Assembly (NCBI RefSeq): GCF_027925305.1
Contig: NZ_BSDR01000001.1
Span: 3,676,501-3,740,500, forward strand
Direction: 5' to 3'
DNA: 64,000 nt
DNA from: Desulforhabdus amnigena
GTDB lineage: Bacteria; Desulfobacterota; Syntrophobacteria; Syntrophobacterales; Syntrophobacteraceae
In this document: positions 1 to 7,734 of the stretch, piece after piece
How the letters are laid out: each line of letters starts with the position of its first letter
Numbering within the stretch: position 1 is the first letter of the stretch
Translations under genes and position numbers: made by a program
Notes under the pieces: model-generated
What the model was told of the DNA's origin: nothing
The model's input: the letters and a program-made list of their open reading frames with translations, nothing else
Database searches by the model: none

Positions 1-234
1 AAACACGATCTGACGTCCAGGCGGTACATCCTCGCCGGATGGAGTGATACGAAGAATCTTCAGTGGGGGTCCGGAAGTGCCTGAGGAAAGGGGGGTATCC
101 TTTGCATGGCCGGGGAGGGCCTCAAGGAGGAAGCCAAGAGACAAAAGCATCGACAAGAGCATCGAGAGCAGGAATATTTTCCCCTTGTACCGATCATCAT
201 GAGACAAATGCGAAATATCCGGGTGTCTTGGCAT
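1..234 (-). CDS. Alpha-2-macroglobulin family protein, N-terminal fragment (runs off left edge)
   Basis: Only the first 78 codons are inside the window; the frame is open to base 1. The protein begins with a basic segment and a strong Leu-rich signal peptide ending near a GHA site. It then enters a segment reading LRITPSGEDVPPGRQIVF. That resembles the start of the first macroglobulin domain of bacterial alpha-2-macroglobulins, periplasmic protease traps. I chose the ATG at 234 because GGAGGTG lies 7 nt upstream; the ATG at 240 would almost touch it. Family assignment rests on this short segment, so it is moderate. A different secreted protein with a similar Ig-like start is possible. Confidence 0.55.
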   Translation of the reverse strand, partial: MPRHPDISHLSHDDRYKGKIFLLSMLLSMLLSLGFLLEALPGHAKDTPLSSGTSGPPLKILRITPSGEDVPPGRQIVF

Positions 235-629
235 TGACATCACCTCCAGGTCATCACTGTGGAGAGGGTTGCCGATCATCTCTTGCCGCAGGCTTCATCG
301 AATGATTCCAAATTGCATGTCCTGACTGAGATAGCACTTTACACTGAATTCACAAGGTGTTCCAAGGATTTTTCCACGGTTTCACCGCAGGCTTTGGTCG
401 AAAAAAAGAGTTTTTGACGATATTTAATTAAAATGCCATGTTCGAATGGCTTGTTTTCAAGACAAAAATCCTGTCTCTTTTTATCCGCAGATTGCATAGA
501 TTCAATAAATCCTACCAACCCAAAGATAGAAAGTTCCTCAATCTGCGAAAATCTGTGTAATCCGCGGATCCATTTAGGCTGATTTTCACCACACACGGTT
601 TGTGTGGCCTGTCCGGTCATGGTGGCTTG
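235..629. other. Intergenic region with one U1 repeat
   Basis: No convincing gene. Bases 483-583 hold a U1 palindrome (ATCCGCAGATT ... reverse complement), also found at 33195-33286 and as a half copy near 50220. Short ORFs here have no ribosome site and overlap the repeat. Confidence 0.5.
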
Positions 630-658
630 TTGACAGATTCTATGCCCGGATGTATAGA
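630..658 (+). promoter_or_regulatory. Sigma-70-type promoter for the small secreted protein gene
   Basis: TTGACA (630-635), 17-nt spacer, TATAGA (653-658). The predicted start is near 665, giving a leader of about 190 nt before the gene at 856. Confidence 0.6.
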
Positions 659-855
659 CTCTTCGAAATATCGCCTGAAAATATTCTCATGGCGCCGGAA
701 AGGCGGGTTGAGAGAACCGTGCGTTCAAGGAGGAACGATTGCCTTTTGGAGCATGGCCGCATTTCGGTATGTGAATTGCTTTACGGCTTTCCCATCGATG
801 AAAGTTTTTTCGTCTGTTCAATTTGCGGTCTTGGCATTTAAAGAGGAGGAGACAT

Positions 856-1191
856 ATGAAGCAAGGCAAGGGAATGATGCGGGCTTTTATGTTCAAGATC
901 ATGTTGTTAATGATACCGGCTCTGCTGCTGGGTGTATCAAAAGCCGGGGCGGGTGGTGTGGATGTCCATGTGGGAATCGATGTGCCGCTTCCCGGCTTTT
1001 ATGTCGCACCGGCGCCCGTATATGTGGCGCCTCCGCCCGTCGTGGTCAGACGCGCTCCCGTAGTGGTAGCGCCTGCGCCGGTAGTGGTCAGGCCTCGCCG
1101 CGTGGTGGTTGTGGAACGTCCCACGGTCGTCGAATACAGGCATGTTCATCCCAGATGGGTAGAGAAGCACTATCATAAAAGGCATCCTTGA
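856..1191 (+). CDS. Small secreted Pro/Val-rich protein
   Basis: 111 residues. A basic start and hydrophobic segment (about residues 8-22, ending SKAGAG) form a signal peptide. The middle (about 35-85) is a low-complexity tract of APAPVYVAPPPVVV-type repeats, followed by a His/Arg-rich tail (HVHPRWVEKHYHKRHP). Proteins with PVVV-type repeats are common exported proteins of unknown function in proteobacteria; a cell-envelope location is likely. The start is fixed by AAGAGGAGGA 7 nt upstream. The His-rich tail could bind metal, which is inference. The gene stands alone behind its own promoter. Confidence 0.75.
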   Translation: MKQGKGMMRAFMFKIMLLMIPALLLGVSKAGAGGVDVHVGIDVPLPGFYVAPAPVYVAPPPVVVRRAPVVVAPAPVVVRPRRVVVVERPTVVEYRHVHPRWVEKHYHKRHP

Positions 1192-1789
1192 GATTGATTG
1201 TCTGGTTTGAGTGCTCTATCGAAAGAACCATACCCGCTTTCAAAAGACAGGGCCTGAAAGAGAACCATTCGCCCAGGCCCCTGTCCTTCCTTCCTGTATC
1301 TATTCCCCCGTTTAACGCAACAACATTGTCACATTAACCACGGAGACACAGAGGGCACGGAGAAAGACCTCCAAATGAAATCTCCGTGTTCTCAGGGTCT
1401 CCGTGGTTCAGATAAAATCCGACAATGTCGAGTTAAACATCCCTCCGAACGGCGACACGCCCTTTCTTCAGTATGGCTTAAAGAGCCTGTTCGATTCCTG
1501 GCGGTTGTTCCTTTCGGGCAAAGTGGAACTGCCCGGAATATGAACGTTCCATTTCCGGGCTTCCAGAGGAGGATTGCTGATATCTGGCGAAAAATAAAAT
1601 TTAGTGATACTTATGCTCGCAATGGTTGATCATTGTATTTTTGCAGGAGTGGCTTCCATTCGCGATTTTCTTGGGAGCCGGCTAATCTCCGAGTCTCCGT
1701 GGTTATGAAATCTGACAATGTCAAGTTCGGTTCTGCAAGGTGTTGCAGTCAGTAAACGACGTTTTTCAAAGTGGGGAGGGTGATGCTCG
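1192..1789. other. Intergenic region upstream of carB with C1 repeats
   Basis: Holds one whole C1 element (1318-1437) and a half copy (about 1683-1736, CTCCGTGGTTATGAAATC then CTGACAATGTC). No gene is supported here. Confidence 0.5.
1318..1437. repeat. C1 palindromic element
   Basis: Ends are inverted: TTGTCACATTAACCACGGAG on the left, CTCCGTGGTTCAG then CCGACAATG on the right, around a short spacer. Related copies or halves occur near 1683, 20898, 29457, 35421, 48307, 48655, 52525, 56097 and 56148. Confidence 0.7.
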
Positions 1790-4700
1790 ATGCCAAGACG
1801 AGAAGATATCAAGAAAGTGATGATCATAGGTTCTGGACCCATCGTTATCGGCCAGGCCTGTGAATTCGATTATTCCGGGACTCAGGCCTGCAAGGCGCTT
1901 CGCAGGCTCGGTTATGAGATCGTGCTGGTCAATTCCAATCCCGCAACCATCATGACCGACCCCGAAATGGCGGATGTGACTTATGTGGAACCACTTACGG
2001 TGGAGACCATGACGAAGATCATCGAAAAGGAGCGTCCCGACGCCATCCTTCCCAATCTTGGGGGGCAAACGGGGCTCAACCTCAGTGCGGAACTGGCTCG
2101 CCGGGGTATTCTGGATCAATACGGTGTAAAAATCATCGGAGTCCAGGCGGACGCCATCGAACGGGGGGAGGATCGCATCGCTTTCAAGCAAACAATGGAT
2201 CGATTGGGGATCGAGATGCCTCGGAGCGAACCGGCTTTCAGCGTGGAAGCTGCCGAGGAAATCGCTTCGCGCCTGGGATATCCCGTGGTGATTCGTCCCG
2301 CCTACACCATGGGGGGAACGGGCGGCGGGCTCGTCTACAATGTTGAAGAGCTGCAGACGGTTGCCAGTCGTGGACTTTCAGCGAGCCTCATCGGTCAGAT
2401 CCTGGTGGAAGAATCCGTGCTGGGATGGGAAGAGCTCGAACTGGAAGTGGTGCGGGATGCCAAAAATCAGCGCATCACGGTCTGTTTCATTGAAAATGTG
2501 GACGCCATGGGGGTCCACACCGGCGATTCCTATTGCACCGCTCCCATGCTCACCATCGATCCGGAACTGCAAAAACGGTTGCAGAAATATTCTTACGACA
2601 TCGTCGAGGCCATTGAAGTGATCGGGGGAACCAATGTGCAGTTCGCGCACGACCCCAAAACGGGGCGGGTGGTGGTGATCGAGATCAACCCCAGGACGTC
2701 CCGCTCATCGGCTCTTGCATCCAAGGCCACCGGGTTTCCCATCGCTCTCATTTCCGCGAGCCTCGCCGGAGGACTCACGCTGGATGAAATCCCCTACTGG
2801 AGGGAAGGCACCCTGGAAAAGTATACTCCCTGGGGGGACTATGTGGTGGTGAAGTTCGCACGCTGGGCCTTTGAAAAGTTCAAGGGAGTGGAAGACCGGC
2901 TGGGGACCCAGATGCGTGCCGTGGGTGAGGTGATGAGTATCGGAAAGACATACAAGGAAGCTTTCCAGAAAGCGATCCGCTCTCTGGAAAACGGGCGCTA
3001 CGGATTGGGTTTTGCCAGGGATTTTCATGAAAAAAACCTCGATGAACTCATGGAGCTTCTCTCCTCCCCCACCAGCGAACGCCAGTTCATCATGTATGAG
3101 GCCCTTCGAAAGGGGGCGTCCGTGGATGCCCTTCATGAAAAGACCCATATCAAGCATTGGTTCATTCAGCAGATGAAGGAGCTGGTGGATCTGGAAGAGG
3201 AAATCCTTCGATATAAGGGGGGGGACCTGCCGGATGAACTGCTGTCTCGGGCGAAGAAGGACGGTTTTGCGGACCGCTATCTTTCGCAGCTCCTGGAGAT
3301 TCCGGAAAAGAAGATTCGAGAGCGCAGGAAAGCTCTCGGAATCCTGCAGGGATGGGAACCCGTTCCTGTAAGTGGAGTGGAAAACGCCGCCTATTACTAT
3401 TCCACCTACAACGCTCCGGACAAGGTGGCGACCAGCGACCGCCGAAAGATCATGGTGATCGGTGGAGGTCCCAACCGGATCGGACAGGGCATCGAATTCG
3501 ATTATTGCTGTGTGCACGCCGCCTTCGCCCTTCGGGACCAGGGCTTTGAAACCATTATGGTCAACTGCAATCCGGAGACGGTTTCAACGGATTATGACAC
3601 TTCCGATAAACTCTACTTCGAACCTATAACCGTCGAGGATGTCCTCAGCATTTATGAAAAGGAAAAGCCGGAAGGGGTCATCGTTCAGTTCGGAGGACAG
3701 ACTCCTCTCAATATTGCGAGAGAACTGGCCGAAGCGGGAGTAAAAATCATCGGCACGACGCCTCAGGCCATTGATCTGGCGGAGGATCGGGACCAGTTCC
3801 GCCGGATGATGGAAAAGTTGGGAATCCCCATGCCGGAATCGGGAATGGCGAGTACCCTGGAAGATGCTCTGGATGTGGCCCGCAGGATCGGGTATCCCCT
3901 CATGGTCCGCCCTTCCTATGTTTTGGGGGGCCGGGGCATGGAAGTCGTTCATGATGAGGAAATGCTCAAGAATTACGTGGCGGCGGCTGTGGGTGTGACT
4001 CCGGATCGCCCCATCCTCATCGACAAATTCCTGGAAAACGCCGTCGAAGCCGAAGCGGATGCCATTGCAGACGGGACGGACGCTTTCGTGCCTGCCGTGA
4101 TGGAACACATCGAGCTGGCGGGCATTCATTCCGGGGATTCCGCCTGCGTGATTCCCCCTATCAGCATTTCCGAAAGGCATATGGAAACGATTCGGGAGTA
4201 CACCCGGAAAATCGCCGTGGAGCTCCATGTCGTCGGGCTCATGAACATGCAGTACGCCATTGCCGACGAAACGGTCTATGTGCTGGAAGCCAATCCCAGG
4301 GCATCGCGTACGGTTCCCCTCGTCTCCAAGGTGTGCAACATCCCCATGGCCCGCATTGCCACTCAGCTGATGCTGGGGAAAAAACTGGCGGAGCAGAAGC
4401 TTGTCACCAGGCATATTCCTCATTTCGGAGTGAAAGAAGCGGTGTTTCCCTTCAACATGTTTCCCGAGGTGGACCCTGTTCTGGGGCCCGAGATGCGGTC
4501 GACGGGCGAAGTATTGGGAATGGCGGATTCATTTGGGCTTGCCTTCTTCAAGGCGCAGGAGGCTGCAGGGGAGCGTCTTCCATCGGAAGGGACCGTCTTG
4601 ATCTCGGTTTCGGACAATGAAAAACAGGCTTCCCTCCAGGTAGCCAGAAGATTTGAAGGCCTGGGATTTAAAATCATGGCGACCCGGGGGACCTGGCGGT

Positions 4701-4990
4701 TCTTTAACGAAAAGGGGATAGCGGCTCAACCCATAGACAAGATGCACGAGGGGCGTCCCAATATTGTGGATGCCATCAAGAATGGGGAAATTCAGCTGGT
4801 CATCAACACCCCCAGCGGCAAGCTGAGCAAATACGACGATTCCTACATTCGCAAGGCGGCCATCAAGTATAAGGTCCCTCATATCACGACCTTGGCGGCG
4901 GCTGTAGCCACGGCCCGGGGAATTGAGGCCTTCAGGCGGGGGGCGAGCGACGTTAAATCCATTCAGAACTATCATGCGGATATTCGCTGA
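1790..4990 (+). CDS. carB: Carbamoyl-phosphate synthase, large subunit
   Basis: 1066 residues, full length for the family (E. coli about 1073). It makes carbamoyl phosphate from bicarbonate, ammonia (from the CarA glutaminase) and 2 ATP for arginine and pyrimidine synthesis. Two homologous halves are visible. The first starts with KKVMIIGSGPIVIGQACEFD (about residues 8-27) and its ATP-grasp carries INPRTSRSSALASKATGFP. The second starts near residue 550 (KIMVIGGGPNRIGQGIEFDY) and carries ANPRASRTVPLVSKV. The last 130 residues are the MGS-like allosteric domain. GGGGAGGG lies about 11 nt before the ATG. carA is not adjacent in the window. Confidence 0.97.
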   Translation: MPRREDIKKVMIIGSGPIVIGQACEFDYSGTQACKALRRLGYEIVLVNSNPATIMTDPEMADVTYVEPLTVETMTKIIEKERPDAILPNLGGQTGLNLSAELARRGILDQYGVKIIGVQADAIERGEDRIAFKQTMDRLGIEMPRSEPAFSVEAAEEIASRLGYPVVIRPAYTMGGTGGGLVYNVEELQTVASRGLSASLIGQILVEESVLGWEELELEVVRDAKNQRITVCFIENVDAMGVHTGDSYCTAPMLTIDPELQKRLQKYSYDIVEAIEVIGGTNVQFAHDPKTGRVVVIEINPRTSRSSALASKATGFPIALISASLAGGLTLDEIPYWREGTLEKYTPWGDYVVVKFARWAFEKFKGVEDRLGTQMRAVGEVMSIGKTYKEAFQKAIRSLENGRYGLGFARDFHEKNLDELMELLSSPTSERQFIMYEALRKGASVDALHEKTHIKHWFIQQMKELVDLEEEILRYKGGDLPDELLSRAKKDGFADRYLSQLLEIPEKKIRERRKALGILQGWEPVPVSGVENAAYYYSTYNAPDKVATSDRRKIMVIGGGPNRIGQGIEFDYCCVHAAFALRDQGFETIMVNCNPETVSTDYDTSDKLYFEPITVEDVLSIYEKEKPEGVIVQFGGQTPLNIARELAEAGVKIIGTTPQAIDLAEDRDQFRRMMEKLGIPMPESGMASTLEDALDVARRIGYPLMVRPSYVLGGRGMEVVHDEEMLKNYVAAAVGVTPDRPILIDKFLENAVEAEADAIADGTDAFVPAVMEHIELAGIHSGDSACVIPPISISERHMETIREYTRKIAVELHVVGLMNMQYAIADETVYVLEANPRASRTVPLVSKVCNIPMARIATQLMLGKKLAEQKLVTRHIPHFGVKEAVFPFNMFPEVDPVLGPEMRSTGEVLGMADSFGLAFFKAQEAAGERLPSEGTVLISVSDNEKQASLQVARRFEGLGFKIMATRGTWRFFNEKGIAAQPIDKMHEGRPNIVDAIKNGEIQLVINTPSGKLSKYDDSYIRKAAIKYKVPHITTLAAAVATARGIEAFRRGASDVKSIQNYHADIR

Positions 4991-5187
4991 CGACGTTTGT
5001 CTCCATATTTCGTGAGTTGGTGTGATGTGGACGGTTTGTTGTCTGAAAATGAGTGTTCCGCGGGGCGAAGACCTCGGGATGTATTGCATTTCTTTTGAGC
5101 GGTCCTTAACAAGAATAAACGGATCGCGGTTTTGCCGGTATTTTTTTCGAGAAGGCAAATAAAGGAAATCGGGGAGGTGCCCCGCTC

Positions 5188-5544
5188 ATGTCCATTCGCC
5201 TGAAACGTGCTTATGATCCTCCTGGGGAAGATGACGGATACAGGGTTCTGATCGATCGGATCTGGCCTCGAGGCGTCGGCAGGGAAGCGGCTCGCCTTGA
5301 CGTGTGGCTAAAGGAGATCGCGCCGAGTGACGAATTACGCAAATGGTTCGGTCACGATCCGAACAAATGGAAGGAATTCAAGAATCGCTACTTTCAGGAA
5401 CTCGATGAGAGGCCCGAAGTCGTGGAAGAACTGATGAAAGCAGCGATAAAACATTCGGTGACTTTGGTTTTTGCCGCCAAAGATCGAGAATTCAATAATG
5501 CCGTCGCACTTGAGGAGTACCTGAAAGAAAGGATGAAAGAATAG
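5188..5544 (+). CDS. DUF488 family protein (YeaO-like)
   Basis: 118 residues, the usual size. The family signature is clear: IRLKRAYDPPGEDDGYRVL near the N terminus, then DRIWPRGVGREAARLDVWLKE, LRKWFGHDP and the conserved late segment LVFAAKDREFNNAVALEEYL. Function of the family is unknown. GGGGAGGTG precedes the ATG by 8 nt. It lies 197 nt after carB and 107 nt before the next gene, same strand; nothing links it to carbamoyl phosphate. Confidence 0.85.
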   Translation: MSIRLKRAYDPPGEDDGYRVLIDRIWPRGVGREAARLDVWLKEIAPSDELRKWFGHDPNKWKEFKNRYFQELDERPEVVEELMKAAIKHSVTLVFAAKDREFNNAVALEEYLKERMKE

Positions 5545-5651
5545 GAAAAATTACGTGACGAAACAGGAGGTCGAGACTTCGTTTGCCCGTTGTGATCGGT
5601 TCGTGATTCATGAGAACGGAGGTTTGTCCGACAAATCGGAAGGAGGAGAAT

Positions 5652-6089
5652 ATGGAATTGCCCGAATATGTGACCAGGGAAGAGGTGCAAAGAGTCTGTA
5701 AGCTGCTCAATATCAGTGACTGGACCCGGTTGACGGACGGCAAGGTATCGCTGGAAGAAGCCCGGATCATTCTTTCCGAACTCAACCCCGAGGGAATGGA
5801 TATTGACCTGGAGCGCTTCCGCATGGGGCTCGAGGTTGAACTGGAGCATGGCATTCAATTTAAAGACGCCAATGTCACCAATAATCATCCCCTCCTGACG
5901 GGCAAAATCGTCATCGCTCATTTCAAAGAAATGCTGGATTATTATGAAAGACTCGAAGTTGCCGAACTGGAGGGTGACTTGCTGAAGGCGGTTCTTGCCA
6001 ATAAGCCGGAAAAGGTGGAATCCTATTATAAAAGGTTGGTGAAAGCGAAGCTTGCCCTCAGTCAAGCGGAAAACGCCGAATTGAAATAG
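5652..6089 (+). CDS. DUF5661-like conserved protein
   Basis: 145 residues, soluble, mostly helical, no cysteines of note. The segment ANVTNNHPLLTGKIVIAHF followed by KEMLDYYERL matches my memory of the DUF5661 family. Biochemical function is unknown. GGAAGGAGGAG precedes the ATG by 4-6 nt, which decides the start over upstream in-frame codons. A strong terminator (6101-6130) follows, so this closes the transcription unit. Confidence 0.7.
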   Translation: MELPEYVTREEVQRVCKLLNISDWTRLTDGKVSLEEARIILSELNPEGMDIDLERFRMGLEVELEHGIQFKDANVTNNHPLLTGKIVIAHFKEMLDYYERLEVAELEGDLLKAVLANKPEKVESYYKRLVKAKLALSQAENAELK

Positions 6090-6100
6090 GCGCATCGAGG

Positions 6101-6130
6101 GCCGGATGCTTCATGCATCCGGCTTTTTTT
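6101..6130 (+). terminator. Rho-independent terminator
   Basis: 9-bp stem GCCGGATGC / GCATCCGGC with a 5-nt loop followed by seven T. It lies 12 nt after the preceding stop codon. Confidence 0.9.
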
Positions 6131-6242
6131 ATGGCTTCAAAAAAACAGTTCCGCGGAAACCGTTTCGAAATGCGGACTTCCCTGGATAACTCCAATGGCT
6201 TGTCTTTTTTTTGTGCAATGTTGCGCAACGATATAAACCGGG

Positions 6243-6271
6243 TTGACATTTGACCGCTATTTCTGTATGAA
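6243..6271 (+). promoter_or_regulatory. Sigma-70-type promoter of the acs operon
   Basis: TTGACA (6243-6248), 17-nt spacer, TATGAA (6266-6271). Predicted start near 6278. It is the best promoter match between the terminator at 6130 and acsD. Confidence 0.65.
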
Positions 6272-6275
6272 AGTA

Positions 6276-6291
6276 TTGACTATCAAGTCAA
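6276..6291. promoter_or_regulatory. Palindromic operator candidate at the acs transcription start
   Basis: TTGACTATCAAGTCAA: 5-bp arms TTGAC/GTCAA with a 6-bp spacer, sitting on the predicted +1. The arm length and spacing are those of CRP/FNR-family sites. The same arms occur at 28323-28338 (TTGACTTTAAAGTCAA). The position would suit repression. The regulator is not identified. Confidence 0.45.
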
Positions 6292-6703
6292 GTGGAACTT
6301 GCCCTCAATGAGGGGAGGCTCGTGTGAGCCCCCCTGAGCTGTCGATCTCCAATTCTTATCGGTTGCTCTTTCTCTTTCTGTGTATTCTGATCCTTTGCTG
6401 TTTTTCTCCTGTTCTTTTTCTTTGCGATTGCAGATTTCCATTCCCGATTTGTTGTAAACCGATAGAGTCTTTTCTAAGCAGTAGAAGAAGAATCTTCTAT
6501 GATATCAATGAATTGCTCCCATGTTTTCTGAGTGTGTTCTGCCGCTGAGCTTTGCGCATTTTGTGCTTGAGCGATAGGGGTTTTTGCGTTCTGCCGTTGC
6601 GTGATTTGTTTCTCAATTGAAAAAAGGAGAAGAGTGTAGGGTTCACAGGTGGCTACCGGTAGAGTCAATCCAACAGGTACTGAATTGAAAGGAGGACCCA
6701 GCC
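6292..6703 (+). other. Long untranslated leader of the acs operon
   Basis: About 425 nt between the predicted start and acsD, with no credible gene. It has a GC-rich hairpin (about 6309-6334, AGGCTC/GAGCC with GGGG/CCCC flanks) and a long pyrimidine-rich tract (about 6360-6430). I saw no cobalamin-box or other riboswitch signature. Confidence 0.4.
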
Positions 6704-7645
6704 TTGGCTTTTCAACCATCGAAACAAGTTTATTCGGGAAAAATTAGGGAAGTGACGCTTGGAGTCGGAGATAAGGCGGTGGTCGTTGGCGGCAAAGCCG
6801 TTTATCCGTTCCATTCCTTCGAAGGTGAGATTCCCAACCCCCCTAAAATAGCTATGGAGATTTGGGACAAGGACCCTTCGGAAGATTGGTGTGAGGCCGC
6901 AAAGGCGCCCTATAAAGATGTTTTGGGGGATCCTGTCGCCTGGGCCAAAAAATGCGTGGAATATGGTGCGGACATTTTGGTCGTCCAGACCAAGAGTGCC
7001 GACCCCAATGCGGACAACAAGCCCGCAGCCGAAGTGGCGGAGGTGGTGAAGAAGGTCGTGGACGCCGTGGATGTGCCCGTGGTGGTTTGGGGTGTGGCCA
7101 ACCACGAGAAAGACACGGAGGTCATGCGTGCTGTTGCCGAGAAGTGCACCGGCAAGCGGTTGGCCATATCCCCGGTGGAAGAAGGGGACTACAAGCAGAT
7201 TGGCGCAGCGTGCCTGGGCTATCAGCACGTCGTGGTTTCTTCCTCCCCCATCGACGTCAATCTTGCAAAACAACTCAATATCTTGCTCGGAAACCTGGGG
7301 GTCAACAACAAGGACATCATCATCGATCCGACCACGGGTGGTTTGGGCTACGGCCTGGAATACAGCTATTCCGTTATGGAAAGAATCGTGCAGGCCGCGT
7401 TGACTCAGGAAGACGACAAACTGCAGCAACCCATCATCGCCAATGTGGGCAACGAAGTGTGGAAGTCCAAGGAAGCCAACCTGAGCGCGGAGGATGCTCC
7501 TCAATTGGGCGATCCCACCCAACGGGCGGTGCTGATGGAAGCCATTACGGCAGTGGATTTGCTCCTGGCTGGAGCGGACGTGGTGATTTTGCGCCACCCT
7601 GAAACGGTGAAGCTGATCAGAGGATACATCCAGAAAATGATGTAG
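6704..7645 (+). CDS. acsD: Corrinoid iron-sulfur protein, small (delta) subunit
   Basis: 313 residues, TIM-barrel type, as in the CFeSP small subunit. With AcsC it forms the corrinoid iron-sulfur protein that carries the methyl group between AcsE and acetyl-CoA synthase. Typical segments include GGKAVYPFHSFEGEIPNPP, VWGVANHEKDTEVM, IDPTTGGLGYGLEYSYSVM and the late PIIANVGNEVWKSKEA. The only usable start is TTG at 6704, with AAAGGAGG 8 nt upstream. First gene of the acs operon, 89 nt before cooS. Confidence 0.95.
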   Translation: MAFQPSKQVYSGKIREVTLGVGDKAVVVGGKAVYPFHSFEGEIPNPPKIAMEIWDKDPSEDWCEAAKAPYKDVLGDPVAWAKKCVEYGADILVVQTKSADPNADNKPAAEVAEVVKKVVDAVDVPVVVWGVANHEKDTEVMRAVAEKCTGKRLAISPVEEGDYKQIGAACLGYQHVVVSSSPIDVNLAKQLNILLGNLGVNNKDIIIDPTTGGLGYGLEYSYSVMERIVQAALTQEDDKLQQPIIANVGNEVWKSKEANLSAEDAPQLGDPTQRAVLMEAITAVDLLLAGADVVILRHPETVKLIRGYIQKMM

Positions 7646-7734
7646 CCGAAGGAAGCTTGTCGAATGACGCCGTGTTTCATTCGGTTTTCGCTCCGGAGCT
7701 TTTAATGACCCCAGGAAGGGGAATGAGGTGCACT

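Noticed and set aside
600-1178. Open frames overlapping the small secreted protein.
   Set aside because: They start before or inside the promoter, lack an SD, and conflict with the well-supported gene at 856.
6324-6548. A 74-codon hydrophobic, Cys-rich frame in the acs leader.
   Set aside because: It reads a pyrimidine-rich tract, giving Leu/Phe/Cys by composition; the GTGAG context has no good SD and no family likeness.
6292-6703. Cobalamin or other riboswitch in the acs leader.
   Set aside because: No B12-box-like segment or other conserved riboswitch core could be found by eye; only a simple hairpin.
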